From: Bacillota bacterium
Lineage (GTDB): Bacteria > Bacillota > UBA4882 > UBA8346
Assembly (NCBI GenBank): GCA_023402395.1
Contig: JAEYGI010000051.1
Coordinates: forward strand, 1-64,000
Direction: 5' to 3'
Length of the DNA stretch: 64,000 bases
Made by a program: the position numbers and the translations under genes. A model generated the notes under the pieces. It had not been told where the DNA came from, searched no databases, and saw nothing but the letters and a program-made list of their open reading frames with translations. Shown piece after piece: positions 15,988 to 23,728 of the stretch. How positions within the stretch are numbered: position 1 is the stretch's first letter; each line of letters starts with the position of its first letter.

Positions 15988-16270
15988 GATTTTATACCCG
16001 TCAAAGTGGTTCGTAAGCCGATCCGGCCGGGCGTCGCGACCGCGCAATCGGTGATCCTGTTCCTGCCGTTCATCGGAGTGACGGTCGCTCACTTCAAATA
16101 TAACGGAGACCATGTCCGTTATCAGTAGTTCTCGGATAAGGGGAAGGGATGATGATCAATCGTTCGCGCGCTTTACCGTGGTTTTCGGAAGTAAGGACTG
16201 GCGGGTGGCGGCGGTCATCACCAACCGGCCCGACCTGGCGTTGTCGCTATTGCGGGAAAGCTCGGGCTAA
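15988..16270 (+). pseudogene. Possible broken gene after HelD
   Basis: Two adjacent plus-strand reading frames look coding but are separated by a stop and a frame change. The first reads VKVVRKPIRPGVATAQSVIL, then a hydrophobic stretch, and stops near 16128. The second, in another frame, has ATG at about 16112 and reads into FTVVFGSKDWRVAAVITN, stopping at 16268-16270. Together they resemble one small gene broken by mutation. I do not recognise the family, and both pieces may be chance frames. Confidence 0.3.
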
Positions 16271-16282
16271 AATTTTGCAAAA

Positions 16283-16314
16283 ACAAAAGAAATGGGCATT
16301 CCCATTTCTTTTGT
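16283..16314. terminator. Perfect 14-bp hairpin, likely bidirectional terminator
   Basis: ACAAAAGAAATGGG, loop CATT, CCCATTTCTTTTGT. It lies 14 nt after the recombinase stop (minus strand) and close to the 3' end of the plus-strand unit, so it can end transcription from both sides. Confidence 0.65.
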
Positions 16315-16327
16315 TCACTTGGTCAAC

Positions 16328-16744
16328 TCAGTTTTGCCGGTCCTCTTTGGCATTTTGCTTCATCAGCCCGGATAGGAGCGGAGCCAGCTTGGCGGAGAGG
16401 TAATCCTGGAAATCCTCATTGGGAGTCGCGGAGATCACGGTCATGTGCAACGGTTTTAAGGTCTTTTTGAACAGTCCGAACAGTTGGCCGGTATCCTGTC
16501 CCAACCGGTCCAGCGATGCGACATAGATATAATCGGCCTTAATCTCACCGCGCTGAAGCTGACCGATCATCTCCGAGAACCGGATCCGGTCGCCCCGGGC
16601 CGTGACCTCCTCCACGAATTCCTTGACGATCTCCACCTCATTGGCTTTGGCGTAGTCGTGAACGGCTTGCAGCTGCCGCGCTACGGATTCCTTGGGGCTT
16701 TCGTTTGACAGGGGCCGGGCATAGGCAATTGCGGTATCAGGCAT
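16328..16744 (-). CDS. Minimal serine recombinase-like protein (resolvase domain only)
   Basis: This 138-residue protein consists of only a resolvase/invertase catalytic domain. ARQLQAVHDYAKANEVEIVKEFVEEV, YIYVASLDRLGQDTGQLFGL and the final helix match the serine recombinase N-terminal domain. The C-terminal helix-turn-helix or large-serine-recombinase DNA-binding region is missing. The catalytic motif is odd: Y8-A-R10-P-L-S13, where the usual Y-x-R-x-S would put the serine at 12. ATG at 16744 follows GAGGTG with 6-nt spacing and is preferred to a longer frame that runs into the upstream repeat. No mobile element surrounds it. It may be an orphan regulator or a phage or transposon remnant. 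Confidence 0.65.
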   Translation of the reverse strand: MPDTAIAYARPLSNESPKESVARQLQAVHDYAKANEVEIVKEFVEEVTARGDRIRFSEMIGQLQRGEIKADYIYVASLDRLGQDTGQLFGLFKKTLKPLHMTVISATPNEDFQDYLSAKLAPLLSGLMKQNAKEDRQN

Positions 16745-16812
16745 CTTTGTCACCTCAATTTTAATATCGGCGACAGCCCGAAAATTCTTGGGCTCTTTTT
16801 GGTAAAATTTAA

Positions 16813-16947
16813 AAGCCATGTGATAAAGCCTACCGGAATCGACGTCGACCATGTAAAACGATTCTAAAATCGACTTTATCCCTTGTTTTTCTGAGCTTTT
16901 GTGATAAACTCCGGCCTCTGTCCGGAGTTTATCACAACGCTTCTAGA
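16813..16947. repeat. GCGTTGTGATAAA-family repeat with perfect palindrome
   Basis: The left end reads AAGCCATGTGATAAAG and the right end TTTATCACAACGCTTCTAGA, inverted relative to one another. The right part forms a perfect 16-bp stem (16899-16914 with 16922-16937, loop CCTCTGT). It begins 6 nt after the dnaB stop codon. Related copies are at 40868-41155 and 49767-50070. Confidence 0.65.
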
Positions 16948-16953
16948 TTATCA

Positions 16954-18297
16954 TCACTGGTGATGCTGCCGATCCAATCCCACGAACTTGCTGTATTCCT
17001 TCTGGAAGAGCATTTCGACCGTACCCACCGGGCCGTTCCGCTGTTTGGCGATGATCAGTTCGGTGATCCCCTTCCGCTCGGTCTCTTTATTGTAGTAATC
17101 CTCCCGGTACAGGAAGGCGACGATGTCGGCGTCCTGCTCCAGCGATCCCGACTCGCGCAGGTCGGCCAGGGACGGGGTCTTATCGGTCCGTTGTTCCACG
17201 GCCCGCGACAGCTGGGAAAGGGCAATTACCGGCACTTCCAGCTCCCGGGCCAGGGCCTTCAGGGAACGGGAGATCTCCGAGACTTCCTGCTGCCGGTTTT
17301 CAGTCCGGTTCCGCGACGACATCAGTTGCAAATAGTCGATGACGATCAGCCCCAGGCCGTCCTGGGCCTTAATCCGCCGGGCCTTGGCCCGGATATCGAG
17401 CACCGTGGTGCCGGCGGTGTCGTCGATGTAGAGCATCCCCTCGGACAAACGGCCCAGGGCGTGGGAAAGCCGCGGCCAGTCCTCGTCACGGAGGCTGCCG
17501 GTGCGGATCCGTTGATTATCGACCCCCGCCTCGGAGCAGAGGAGCTTCAGAGCCAATTGCTCCTTAGACATCTCCAGGCTGAAGACGATCACCGGCACTT
17601 TCTGCTCCACCGCCACATGCCTGGCGATATTCAGGGCGAACGTGGTTTTGCCCATGCTGGGCCGGGCCGCCAGAATGATCAGATCCGACGGCTGGAGGCC
17701 GGCGGTCATCCGGTTCAGGTCGTTGAAGCCGGTGGACAGGCCGGTGACTCCGCCCCGGGAGTCGTAAAGTTTTTCAATCCGCTCAAAGGTATCGACCAGA
17801 ATGCTTTTCAATGAAATATAGCCCTTGACGTGCCGTTTCTGCGTGATCTGAAAGATTTGCTTTTCGGCTTGATCCAGGATCTGGTCCACTTCTTCGGCTC
17901 CTTCATAGCCGAGCCGGACAATTTCGGTGGCAGTGTTAATAATCCCCCGAAGCAACGCCTTCTCGGCCACGATCTTGGCGTAATACTCAACGTGGGCCGC
18001 GGTCGGCACCGCGTTGGCGAGCGACGTCAAGTAGGGAATCCCGCCGATCTTGTCCAGGAAGTTCCTGCGTTTCAACTCATCGGAAACAGTGATGATATCC
18101 ACCGGCTCACTGTGTTGATGCAAGGCGATGACCGCCTCGAAAATGATCCGGTGCGCTTCGCGGTAAAAGTCCTGGGATTGCAGCAATTCGACACCCTTGT
18201 CAATGGCCTCTTTCTCAAGGAACATGGACCCCAGGGTGGAGCGCTCGGCTTCGATATTCTGTGGCGGAATCCGTTCGGCCAGCGAGGCGATGCTCAT
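16954..18297 (-). CDS. dnaB: Replicative DNA helicase DnaB
   Basis: This 447-residue hexameric helicase drives the replication fork. The N-terminal domain (about 10-115, PPQNIEAERSTLGSMF) binds primase. The RecA-like motor from about 170 has Walker A ARPSMGKTTFALN, Walker B IVIDYLQLM, the DnaB motif SLEMSKEQL and the arginine finger region KQRNGPVG. ATG at 18297 is preferred because GGAGGG lies 6 nt before it and the protein then starts where other DnaB proteins do. Unusually, rplI, the common upstream neighbour in Firmicutes, is not adjacent. Instead a long repeat array lies 200 bp upstream, and a palindromic repeat abuts the stop codon. Confidence 0.95.
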   Translation of the reverse strand: MSIASLAERIPPQNIEAERSTLGSMFLEKEAIDKGVELLQSQDFYREAHRIIFEAVIALHQHSEPVDIITVSDELKRRNFLDKIGGIPYLTSLANAVPTAAHVEYYAKIVAEKALLRGIINTATEIVRLGYEGAEEVDQILDQAEKQIFQITQKRHVKGYISLKSILVDTFERIEKLYDSRGGVTGLSTGFNDLNRMTAGLQPSDLIILAARPSMGKTTFALNIARHVAVEQKVPVIVFSLEMSKEQLALKLLCSEAGVDNQRIRTGSLRDEDWPRLSHALGRLSEGMLYIDDTAGTTVLDIRAKARRIKAQDGLGLIVIDYLQLMSSRNRTENRQQEVSEISRSLKALARELEVPVIALSQLSRAVEQRTDKTPSLADLRESGSLEQDADIVAFLYREDYYNKETERKGITELIIAKQRNGPVGTVEMLFQKEYSKFVGLDRQHHQ

Positions 18298-18492
18298 GAT
18301 AGTCCCTCCGGTTGGATGGTTGGTCAAGATCTTATATAATTCTGGACCGGCCGTCATCTACCTGCCAAGGGAGGGAAGTTTTTCTGAAATGAAGGATTCA
18401 TCGTTTTAAGCAGTGAGTTTTTGTTTTCCGGCCAATTGTGGATGGTATATTAAAAGCCACCTCACCTTCCCCAACCCCAAAAACTCCCGCTC

Positions 18493-18960
18493 CGGCCGGC
18501 GGCGCCCCCGCTTCAACTGATCCGGCTCCCCGATCATCTGGAGCAGCACTCGCTCCAACTGATCCGACTCCCGGATCAGTTGGAGGAACACTATATCCAT
18601 ATGAAAAAAGTATCGCTTCATCTGCAGCCATACTTTTTCGATCTGGCGCGGCTCTTCCTTCAAATGATCCGCCACCATTTTCATCTGAAGGAACCGCCGC
18701 TTCAAATGATCCTCCAATATTTCGATCTGGAGAAATACTTCCTTCAAATGATTTTTTAATATTTCCATCTGAAGGAACCCTTCCTTCAAATAAAAATCCA
18801 CTATTTCCACGTGAAGCGGCCCATGCTCCAGATGCAAATCCAATATCTTCATCCGGAGCGGCAGGCGCTTCAAATAAAATTATGCCATTTTCAATTGAAG
18901 CGACACTTGCCCCGATTGATCCGGCGCTTGCCCCGGCTGCGGCAACCCCCCCTCCGGTTG
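18493..18960. repeat. 21-bp phased palindromic array, locus 1
   Basis: About 23 words start exactly every 21 bp from 18493 to 18955 with no slip. Most are near-palindromes with a CANNTG or GATCTG core flanked by GATC or CTCC/CTTC arms, for example CTCCAACTGATCC and GGATCAGTTGGAG in alternation. Because 21 bp is seven codons, both strands give heptad-like peptide frames (such as FLQIEILEDHLKRRF). However, the minus frame has a stop near 18881 and the plus frame one near 18757, so neither strand is open across the whole array. It lies between dnaB and the GerMN gene. Positions 18298-18492 hold no recognised gene. Confidence 0.85.
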
Positions 18961-19040
18961 CGGAGAACCCGCATTCCCCCGTGGCGACTATTGCTCTTGC
19001 CGGATTAATCGCCGCCCCCGCTCATCCACCCGGCCAAATT

Positions 19041-19067
19041 AAAACTCCCCGGCATCCCGGGGAGTTT
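19041..19067. terminator. Bidirectional terminator after GerMN gene
   Basis: AAAACTCCCCGG and CCCGGGGAGTTTT form a GC-rich stem with A/T tracts on both sides, about 35 nt after the stop of the GerMN gene on the minus strand. Confidence 0.8.
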
Positions 19068-19103
19068 TGTGGTTGGATTCAATATAAATTTCATCAACCA
19101 AAC

Positions 19104-19664
19104 TTATCTGAACCGAACCAATTGATCGTTATACCGGAAGGTTCCGGTCAGATCGACATGGCCGGCCAGGGACTCCACCTCTTCCCCATCCACCAGGATC
19201 TTCACCCGGTAAACATCGGGAAGCTTGGTCAGCGTGTTCACCAGCGCTGCCACGGCCAGCGCCTCGCCGGAGGCCCCGACATTGATCCGGGCGGCAGCCC
19301 GGTTCAAATCCACGGTGGCCAATCCTTCAGCCAGCTCAAAATGCAACGCCCGCGATCCTTCCGGGAAGACCTTATCCAGGCCGGAACCGGCGGGAGGCCC
19401 GTCAAAGAGCGCCTCAAGCGCCCGGAGATGACGATCCCCTTCGACCGGAACCTTGATCAGCAACGGTTGCAGATAGAAGTCGGTCTTGGTGGTCTTGATA
19501 AAAAAGACGGCCACCTCGGTTTCAGACAATGTCCGGTTCACCTCGGCCAGCCGCCGGGTCTCCCGGCGCAGCGGCTCCACCGGAGCCCGTCCCAGCCAAA
19601 ACCCGATCCAACCGGCCGCGATCACCGCGACGGCCACCAGCAACGGTATCCAAAAGCGGCGCAT
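19104..19664 (-). CDS. GerMN-domain sporulation/germination protein
   Basis: This 186-residue membrane-anchored protein has one GerMN domain. The N-terminus RRFWIPLLVAVAVIAAGWIGF is a single signal anchor. The domain from about residue 40 has the expected pattern: VFFIKTTKTDFYLQPL, then RALEALFDGPP and HFELAEGLATVDLNRAAARI, ending VNTLTKLPDVYRVKILVDGE. GerMN domains occur in GerM and LpqB-type proteins, which act in spore-envelope assembly or signalling. ATG at 19664 is preferred (GGGGG, 5-nt spacing). The beta-barrel gene lies 20 nt upstream on the same strand, so the two are probably one transcript, which makes a cell-envelope role likely. Confidence 0.8.
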   Translation of the reverse strand: MRRFWIPLLVAVAVIAAGWIGFWLGRAPVEPLRRETRRLAEVNRTLSETEVAVFFIKTTKTDFYLQPLLIKVPVEGDRHLRALEALFDGPPAGSGLDKVFPEGSRALHFELAEGLATVDLNRAAARINVGASGEALAVAALVNTLTKLPDVYRVKILVDGEEVESLAGHVDLTGTFRYNDQLVRFR

Positions 19665-19684
19665 GATATCCCCCGATTCCAAAA

Positions 19685-20368
19685 CTAAAACTTATACTCA
19701 AACCCCATCCGGACCCGGACCGTCTCGTCATACTCGCTGTTGACGCTGAGAAGCGCGGCGGTCTGGTCGTTGAAATGATACTTCAGTTCGTAATTGTGGA
19801 AATAATCGCCCTGAATGTGCATGGTCGGCTGTAGCCGCAACTCCACCTTGTCCCACTTCCAGCCGATATCGCCCCGGAGAAACAGCAGAGCCTCCCCGTC
19901 GTTGTAGTCATAATCAGGCATGCCCGAGCCGTTCTCACCGCGGATCCCGGCGTACAGAAAGGCCTGGTCGTACATTTGAATCCGCACCGCCGCCTCATAG
20001 CGGTTCCAGTCCGGCCCCTTGTACCCCGTGTCATAAAATCCGGTGAGCTTCAGATTGGTACCGAACGGAATCAAAAAATCGAGCCCGCCGTATGCGGCAG
20101 TCTCCCGCTCTTTTTCGCCGGAGCGGACCCCGGCCTTGAACCCGATCGGCTCCCCCCACGGCCGGTAGTGGAATCCGGCCTTATACTGATAATCCTCATA
20201 GCCGCCGATCAGATCCAGCTTGTCTCCCAAATGATAATTGACCATCCCCGATCCCTTGGCGCCGAAAAGCGCCGTGACGCTGCCGCGATCACCGTCCTCG
20301 GCGCGGGCGGCGACCGCTAGGTTCAAGGTGAACAATGCCGCCAAAATAATGGTCGCAAATTTTCTCAC
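19685..20368 (-). CDS. Secreted beta-barrel (outer-membrane-like) protein
   Basis: This 227-residue protein starts at a GTG (20368) that follows GGAAGGAG with 8-nt spacing. Residues 1-23 form a signal peptide (KFATIILAALFTLNLAVAARA). The rest is built of alternating amphipathic strands rich in Gly, Tyr and charged turns (VNYHLGDKLDLIGGYEDYQY, AGFHYRPWGEPIGFKAG) and ends in MGFEYKF. A terminal Phe after alternating hydrophobics is the classic BAM-recognised signal of outer-membrane barrels. I expect about 10 to 12 strands. No specific family is recognised. It suggests that the host has an outer membrane, and it is followed by the GerMN gene. Confidence 0.65.
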   Translation of the reverse strand: MRKFATIILAALFTLNLAVAARAEDGDRGSVTALFGAKGSGMVNYHLGDKLDLIGGYEDYQYKAGFHYRPWGEPIGFKAGVRSGEKERETAAYGGLDFLIPFGTNLKLTGFYDTGYKGPDWNRYEAAVRIQMYDQAFLYAGIRGENGSGMPDYDYNDGEALLFLRGDIGWKWDKVELRLQPTMHIQGDYFHNYELKYHFNDQTAALLSVNSEYDETVRVRMGFEYKF

Positions 20369-20938
20369 GTTTGAATCTCCTTCCGTTATTTCCGTTTTTA
20401 TGGATGCGATGTTGACGAAATCCGGCGCCCGACTGTTCCATCCATAAGTGTTGCGATTAACCCCGGCCGAAGGCCGGGTTACGCACCAAAGCTCAGCAGC
20501 AAACGATAAAGTAGTTTTCAATGGATCCGTAAGGCTACAGCCGCTCATTAGACTTTAGTCAGGTGGCTCCAATGAATTTAAGTTTTAAATCAACTTATTA
20601 CAGCTGTAATCAGGATGAAATAATACGATTGAATGCGGTTTATATTCGCTTTTAGGAGGCGAGACTCGATCAAAAAATTTATTTCACCCTAAAATATAAC
20701 CCGCGCTAACGATCAAAACGAATCAGCGGCCGAATGGTTCCTCGGAGCCTGATTACCAATCCTGCTTCAACCCAATGGGAAGCGTAAGAATAATTCGCGA
20801 TTCGTTACCGTAATCCTTCCCTTAATTTGACGCCAATTCCGTCAAATCCTGACTCGCTTGCCAATATTTCCGCTACTTGCCGCCATCGGCCATCAGTTGC
20901 AACGCCAAGCCCGGCAATAAAGGGGGTCTTTTCCTTCT
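20369..20938. other. Intergenic region with small inverted repeats
   Basis: No gene is recognised. It contains AACCCCGGCC GAA GGCCGGGTT near 20460 and an A/T-rich inverted repeat, AGGATGAAATAA near 20611 with TTATTTCACCCT near 20680. The second resembles the TTATTTCATCCT arm of the element at 4015-4114. Confidence 0.4.
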
Positions 20939-21874
20939 TTAGAGAGTATTTCCGGAAAGCGGCCGCTCTAGTATACAGATCTCTCCGGCGGCCGTGTCCA
21001 CGCCGACCGTGATTCCCTGCGGCACGGTCCACTGCTCCCGGAGGTGCCCGATGGGGAATCCATAGGCTGACGGACAGGAGAGCGCCGCCAGCCGCTCACT
21101 GTAAACGCCGACTAACTCGGTTTCCCGCTCCTCGGGGATTGGAACCGACCGGCCGATCAGCACCGCCGCGGCTTCATCGAGGAGCCCCGAGATCAGCAGT
21201 TGCGTCAGCCACCGATCGATCCGGTACGCGGCTTCCCCGGCTTCCTCCAGGAAGACCACGGCTCCGTCCAGCGCCGGCAAGAACCGGGTGCCGGCCAATG
21301 ACGCCAGTGTGGCCAGATTGCCGCCCAATAGCGTTCCACGGGCGCTTCCGGGCCGGATCGGAAGATAGAGGCGGTCCGAAACCGGCCAGATCAAGGGGCC
21401 CGGCTCGAGCGCGCCAGTAAGCATCGCCAGCGCCTGCTCCCTGGAAAAATCGCTCTCGGCCAAGATGTTCAGTGCCGGGCCGTGAAAGCTGACCAACTTG
21501 GTCTGGGACCATAAACCAAGCTCCAAGGCGGTAATATCGCCGAAGCCGATCAAAAGCTTAGGGCTTTTGGCGAGCAGGCCGTAGTACAGCTTCGGCAGCA
21601 GCCGGAGGCTTCCGTAATCGCCCTGGAGGCACCAGACCGCATCCACTTCCGGGTCAAGCCAGATCCGCTCCAGGTCCTCCAGGCGCTCCAGGTCTGAGCC
21701 AGCCGTTTCCCCGCCTTCTGGCCGGTCCGCCTTCCCGAGTTTAATCCGAAATCCGGCCTCCCGAAGCGGGCCGAGCGCCAGTTCCAGGGCGGCTTCGGAA
21801 CGAAGCGGGCCGGCCGGCGCCGTTACGCCGACGGTGCCTCCCGGCGGAAGCGGATTGGCTTTGATCTTAGCCAT
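20939..21874 (-). CDS. LD-carboxypeptidase-like protein (S66) lacking the catalytic serine
   Basis: This 311-residue protein has the two-domain fold of S66 peptidases (LdcA, MccF), which cut the L,D bond of muropeptides during murein recycling. GGTVGVTAPAGPL opens the N-terminal domain. The nucleophile motif, normally GYSDIT or GFSDIT, reads GFGDITALELGLW here, so the serine is glycine (codon GGC, one base from AGC). The other catalytic elements look intact: LEEAGEAAYRIDRWL carries the Glu, and FPIGHLREQWTVPQG carries the His. The protein is therefore probably not a normal serine peptidase. It could be a binding protein, an enzyme with another nucleophile, or a decaying gene. It is transcribed away from the germination operon. 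Confidence 0.8.
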   Translation of the reverse strand: MAKIKANPLPPGGTVGVTAPAGPLRSEAALELALGPLREAGFRIKLGKADRPEGGETAGSDLERLEDLERIWLDPEVDAVWCLQGDYGSLRLLPKLYYGLLAKSPKLLIGFGDITALELGLWSQTKLVSFHGPALNILAESDFSREQALAMLTGALEPGPLIWPVSDRLYLPIRPGSARGTLLGGNLATLASLAGTRFLPALDGAVVFLEEAGEAAYRIDRWLTQLLISGLLDEAAAVLIGRSVPIPEERETELVGVYSERLAALSCPSAYGFPIGHLREQWTVPQGITVGVDTAAGEICILERPLSGNTL

Positions 21875-22075
21875 GAGTACCTCCTCTTGGATTCTATCTT
21901 TTCAAATTCCGGCCAAGGCCGGTTTGCTAAATCTCCTCTCCGCAAGCTAAGAGTCCAGGCCAGAGAAGATGCCAGAGTCCGGCGCGATCTCCAAGGCTTC
22001 CAGCGGCTGCAAGGGGTTGGAATGAGAACCGCTCATTTCTGTAAATACTACCGATGTATGCATGGAGGAATAAGA

Positions 22076-23728
22076 ATGAAACTAGCCAGCCTTTTCAAAA
22101 AGATTTTCCGTTTCGGCCCGGCCGATCCCCAGTTTTCCCTGGGGGATCAGTCCTTCCGGCGTCCCAGCCCCGAGCCGGAACCGCCCGCCGCGAAACTCAC
22201 CGACGATTTGGACCAGAACCGCGACCGGCTGGAGGCCATCTTTGAACTTCCCGCCAACCAAGATATCGTTTTCCGCGATTTCCGTATTCCCGGGCTGGAC
22301 TTGCGGGCCTTACTTATTTATATTGACGGACTGACCGATCGCAACACTCAAAATTTTGCCGTACTGCAACCCTTGATGATCTTCAGCGGCGACGGCAGGG
22401 CGCTCAAAAATCCAATGGAAACGGTCTATCAAAAGCTGTTGCCGGGCCATCAGATTCAGCGCAGCCAAAAACTGGAGGACATCGTCAACGGAATCCTCGA
22501 CGGCTCCACCGTCTTTCTGCTTGAGAAATCGGCCGAGGCCCTGATTATCGAGACCAAGGGCTGGGAACACCGCGGTGTGGACCGGCCCGCCAACGAACCG
22601 GTGGTGCGCGGGCCGCAAGAATCGTTCGTGGAGAACTTCCGTGCCAATACCGCCAGCGTCCGGCGGTATTTGAAAGATCCGAAGCTGGTCACGGAAATGT
22701 TTCGGGTCGGAAAGCGGAGCAATACGATCCTGGGTGTGATGTACATCAAGGACATCGCCAATCCCAAACTGGTCAAAGAGGTCAAATACCGAATCAGCAG
22801 CGTGGCGGAGACCACCGACTATATCTCGGAGACCGGCAGCCTGGAGGAGTTTCTGGAGGATCATCCCAAATCGCTGATCCCGCAAATGCTCTCCACCGAA
22901 CGTCCCGATCGCCTGGCCGCTTTCCTGCGTGAGGGGTACGTCGGAGTGGTGATGGCCAACAGCCCTTTCTCCCTGGTGATTCCAGCCACGTTCAGTATTT
23001 TTTTGCACGCGGCCGAAGATTATTACCTGCGCTGGCCGTTCGGCAATTTTCTCCGCTTTATCCGGGCCATGGCCATTTTTATCGCCTTGTTGCTGCCCGC
23101 GATGTACATCGCGGTGGTCAATTTCCATCAGGAGATGATTCCCACCGACTTGTTGCTGGCGATTACCGCCACCCGCGAGGCGGTTCCGTTTCCGGCCATC
23201 GTCGAGATCCTGTTCATGGAATTCGCCTTTGAACTGATCCGGGAGGCCGGCGTCCGGATTCCCAGCGTCATCGGGCCGACCATCGGCATTGTCGGCGCCT
23301 TGATCCTCGGCCAGGCCGCAGTCTCGGCCTCCATCGTCAGTCCGATCCTGATTATCATCATTGCCATCACCGCGCTGGCTTCCTTCGTGGTGCCAAACTA
23401 TAACGCCTCCTTCACCATCCGGATCCTCCGTTTTTTATTTGTGATCTTCGCCGGATTCCTTGGATTCTACGGGATTGCCTTTGGGGTGTTCCTGATGGCG
23501 CTGCATGTCGCGACCATCAGCAGCTTCGGCGTGCCGTTCCTGACTCCGATCGCTCCTTATCATCCCAAAAACAAGGACCGGGTGATCCGGCCCCGCGGGT
23601 TTGACCAGCGCTACCGGCCGGTCTTTACCCGGCCGCTGGATTGGATCCGCCAGAAAAAAAATACCCGGCCCTGGGACACTCCGGACCTGAGTTCCCAAGA
23701 AAGCGAGGAGGACGACAATGGCCAATGA
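22076..23728 (+). CDS. Spore germination protein, GerAA/GerKA subunit
   Basis: This 550-residue A subunit of a GerA-type nutrient germinant receptor is located in the inner spore membrane. A soluble N-terminal half (about 1-290) has typical motifs DIVFRDFRI, LLIYIDGLTD and KRSNTILGVMYIKDIANPKLV. The membrane half from about 300 has five to six helices. A conserved PFSLVIP and IPSVIGPTIGIVGALILGQAAV mark the GerA family. ATG at 22076 is chosen because GGAGG lies 7 nt before it. The last 11 nt overlap the B-subunit gene, giving the standard A-B-C operon. Confidence 0.93.
   Translation: MKLASLFKKIFRFGPADPQFSLGDQSFRRPSPEPEPPAAKLTDDLDQNRDRLEAIFELPANQDIVFRDFRIPGLDLRALLIYIDGLTDRNTQNFAVLQPLMIFSGDGRALKNPMETVYQKLLPGHQIQRSQKLEDIVNGILDGSTVFLLEKSAEALIIETKGWEHRGVDRPANEPVVRGPQESFVENFRANTASVRRYLKDPKLVTEMFRVGKRSNTILGVMYIKDIANPKLVKEVKYRISSVAETTDYISETGSLEEFLEDHPKSLIPQMLSTERPDRLAAFLREGYVGVVMANSPFSLVIPATFSIFLHAAEDYYLRWPFGNFLRFIRAMAIFIALLLPAMYIAVVNFHQEMIPTDLLLAITATREAVPFPAIVEILFMEFAFELIREAGVRIPSVIGPTIGIVGALILGQAAVSASIVSPILIIIIAITALASFVVPNYNASFTIRILRFLFVIFAGFLGFYGIAFGVFLMALHVATISSFGVPFLTPIAPYHPKNKDRVIRPRGFDQRYRPVFTRPLDWIRQKKNTRPWDTPDLSSQESEEDDNGQ

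Noticed and set aside
16149..16403. 84-residue plus-strand frame between helD and the recombinase
   Set aside because: It runs over a terminator hairpin and into the recombinase on the other strand, with no motif.
16899..16937. Terminator of dnaB
   Set aside because: The stem is perfect, but no T tract follows on the minus strand, and the same sequence recurs as part of a repeat family.
18406..18873. 155-residue minus-strand frame as a coiled-coil gene
   Set aside because: The TTG start directly follows a stop inside the array, there is no ribosome site, and array units continue beyond it. Kept only as part of the array description.
18493..18960. CRISPR array
   Set aside because: Units are 21 bp with no separate repeat and unique spacer, and orientation alternates. 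No cas gene is in the window.
18438..19688. 416-residue plus-strand frame across the locus 1 array and GerMN gene
   Set aside because: It runs antisense through the GerMN gene and reads as low-complexity Pro/Ser/Ala; its length is due to the repeat and base composition.
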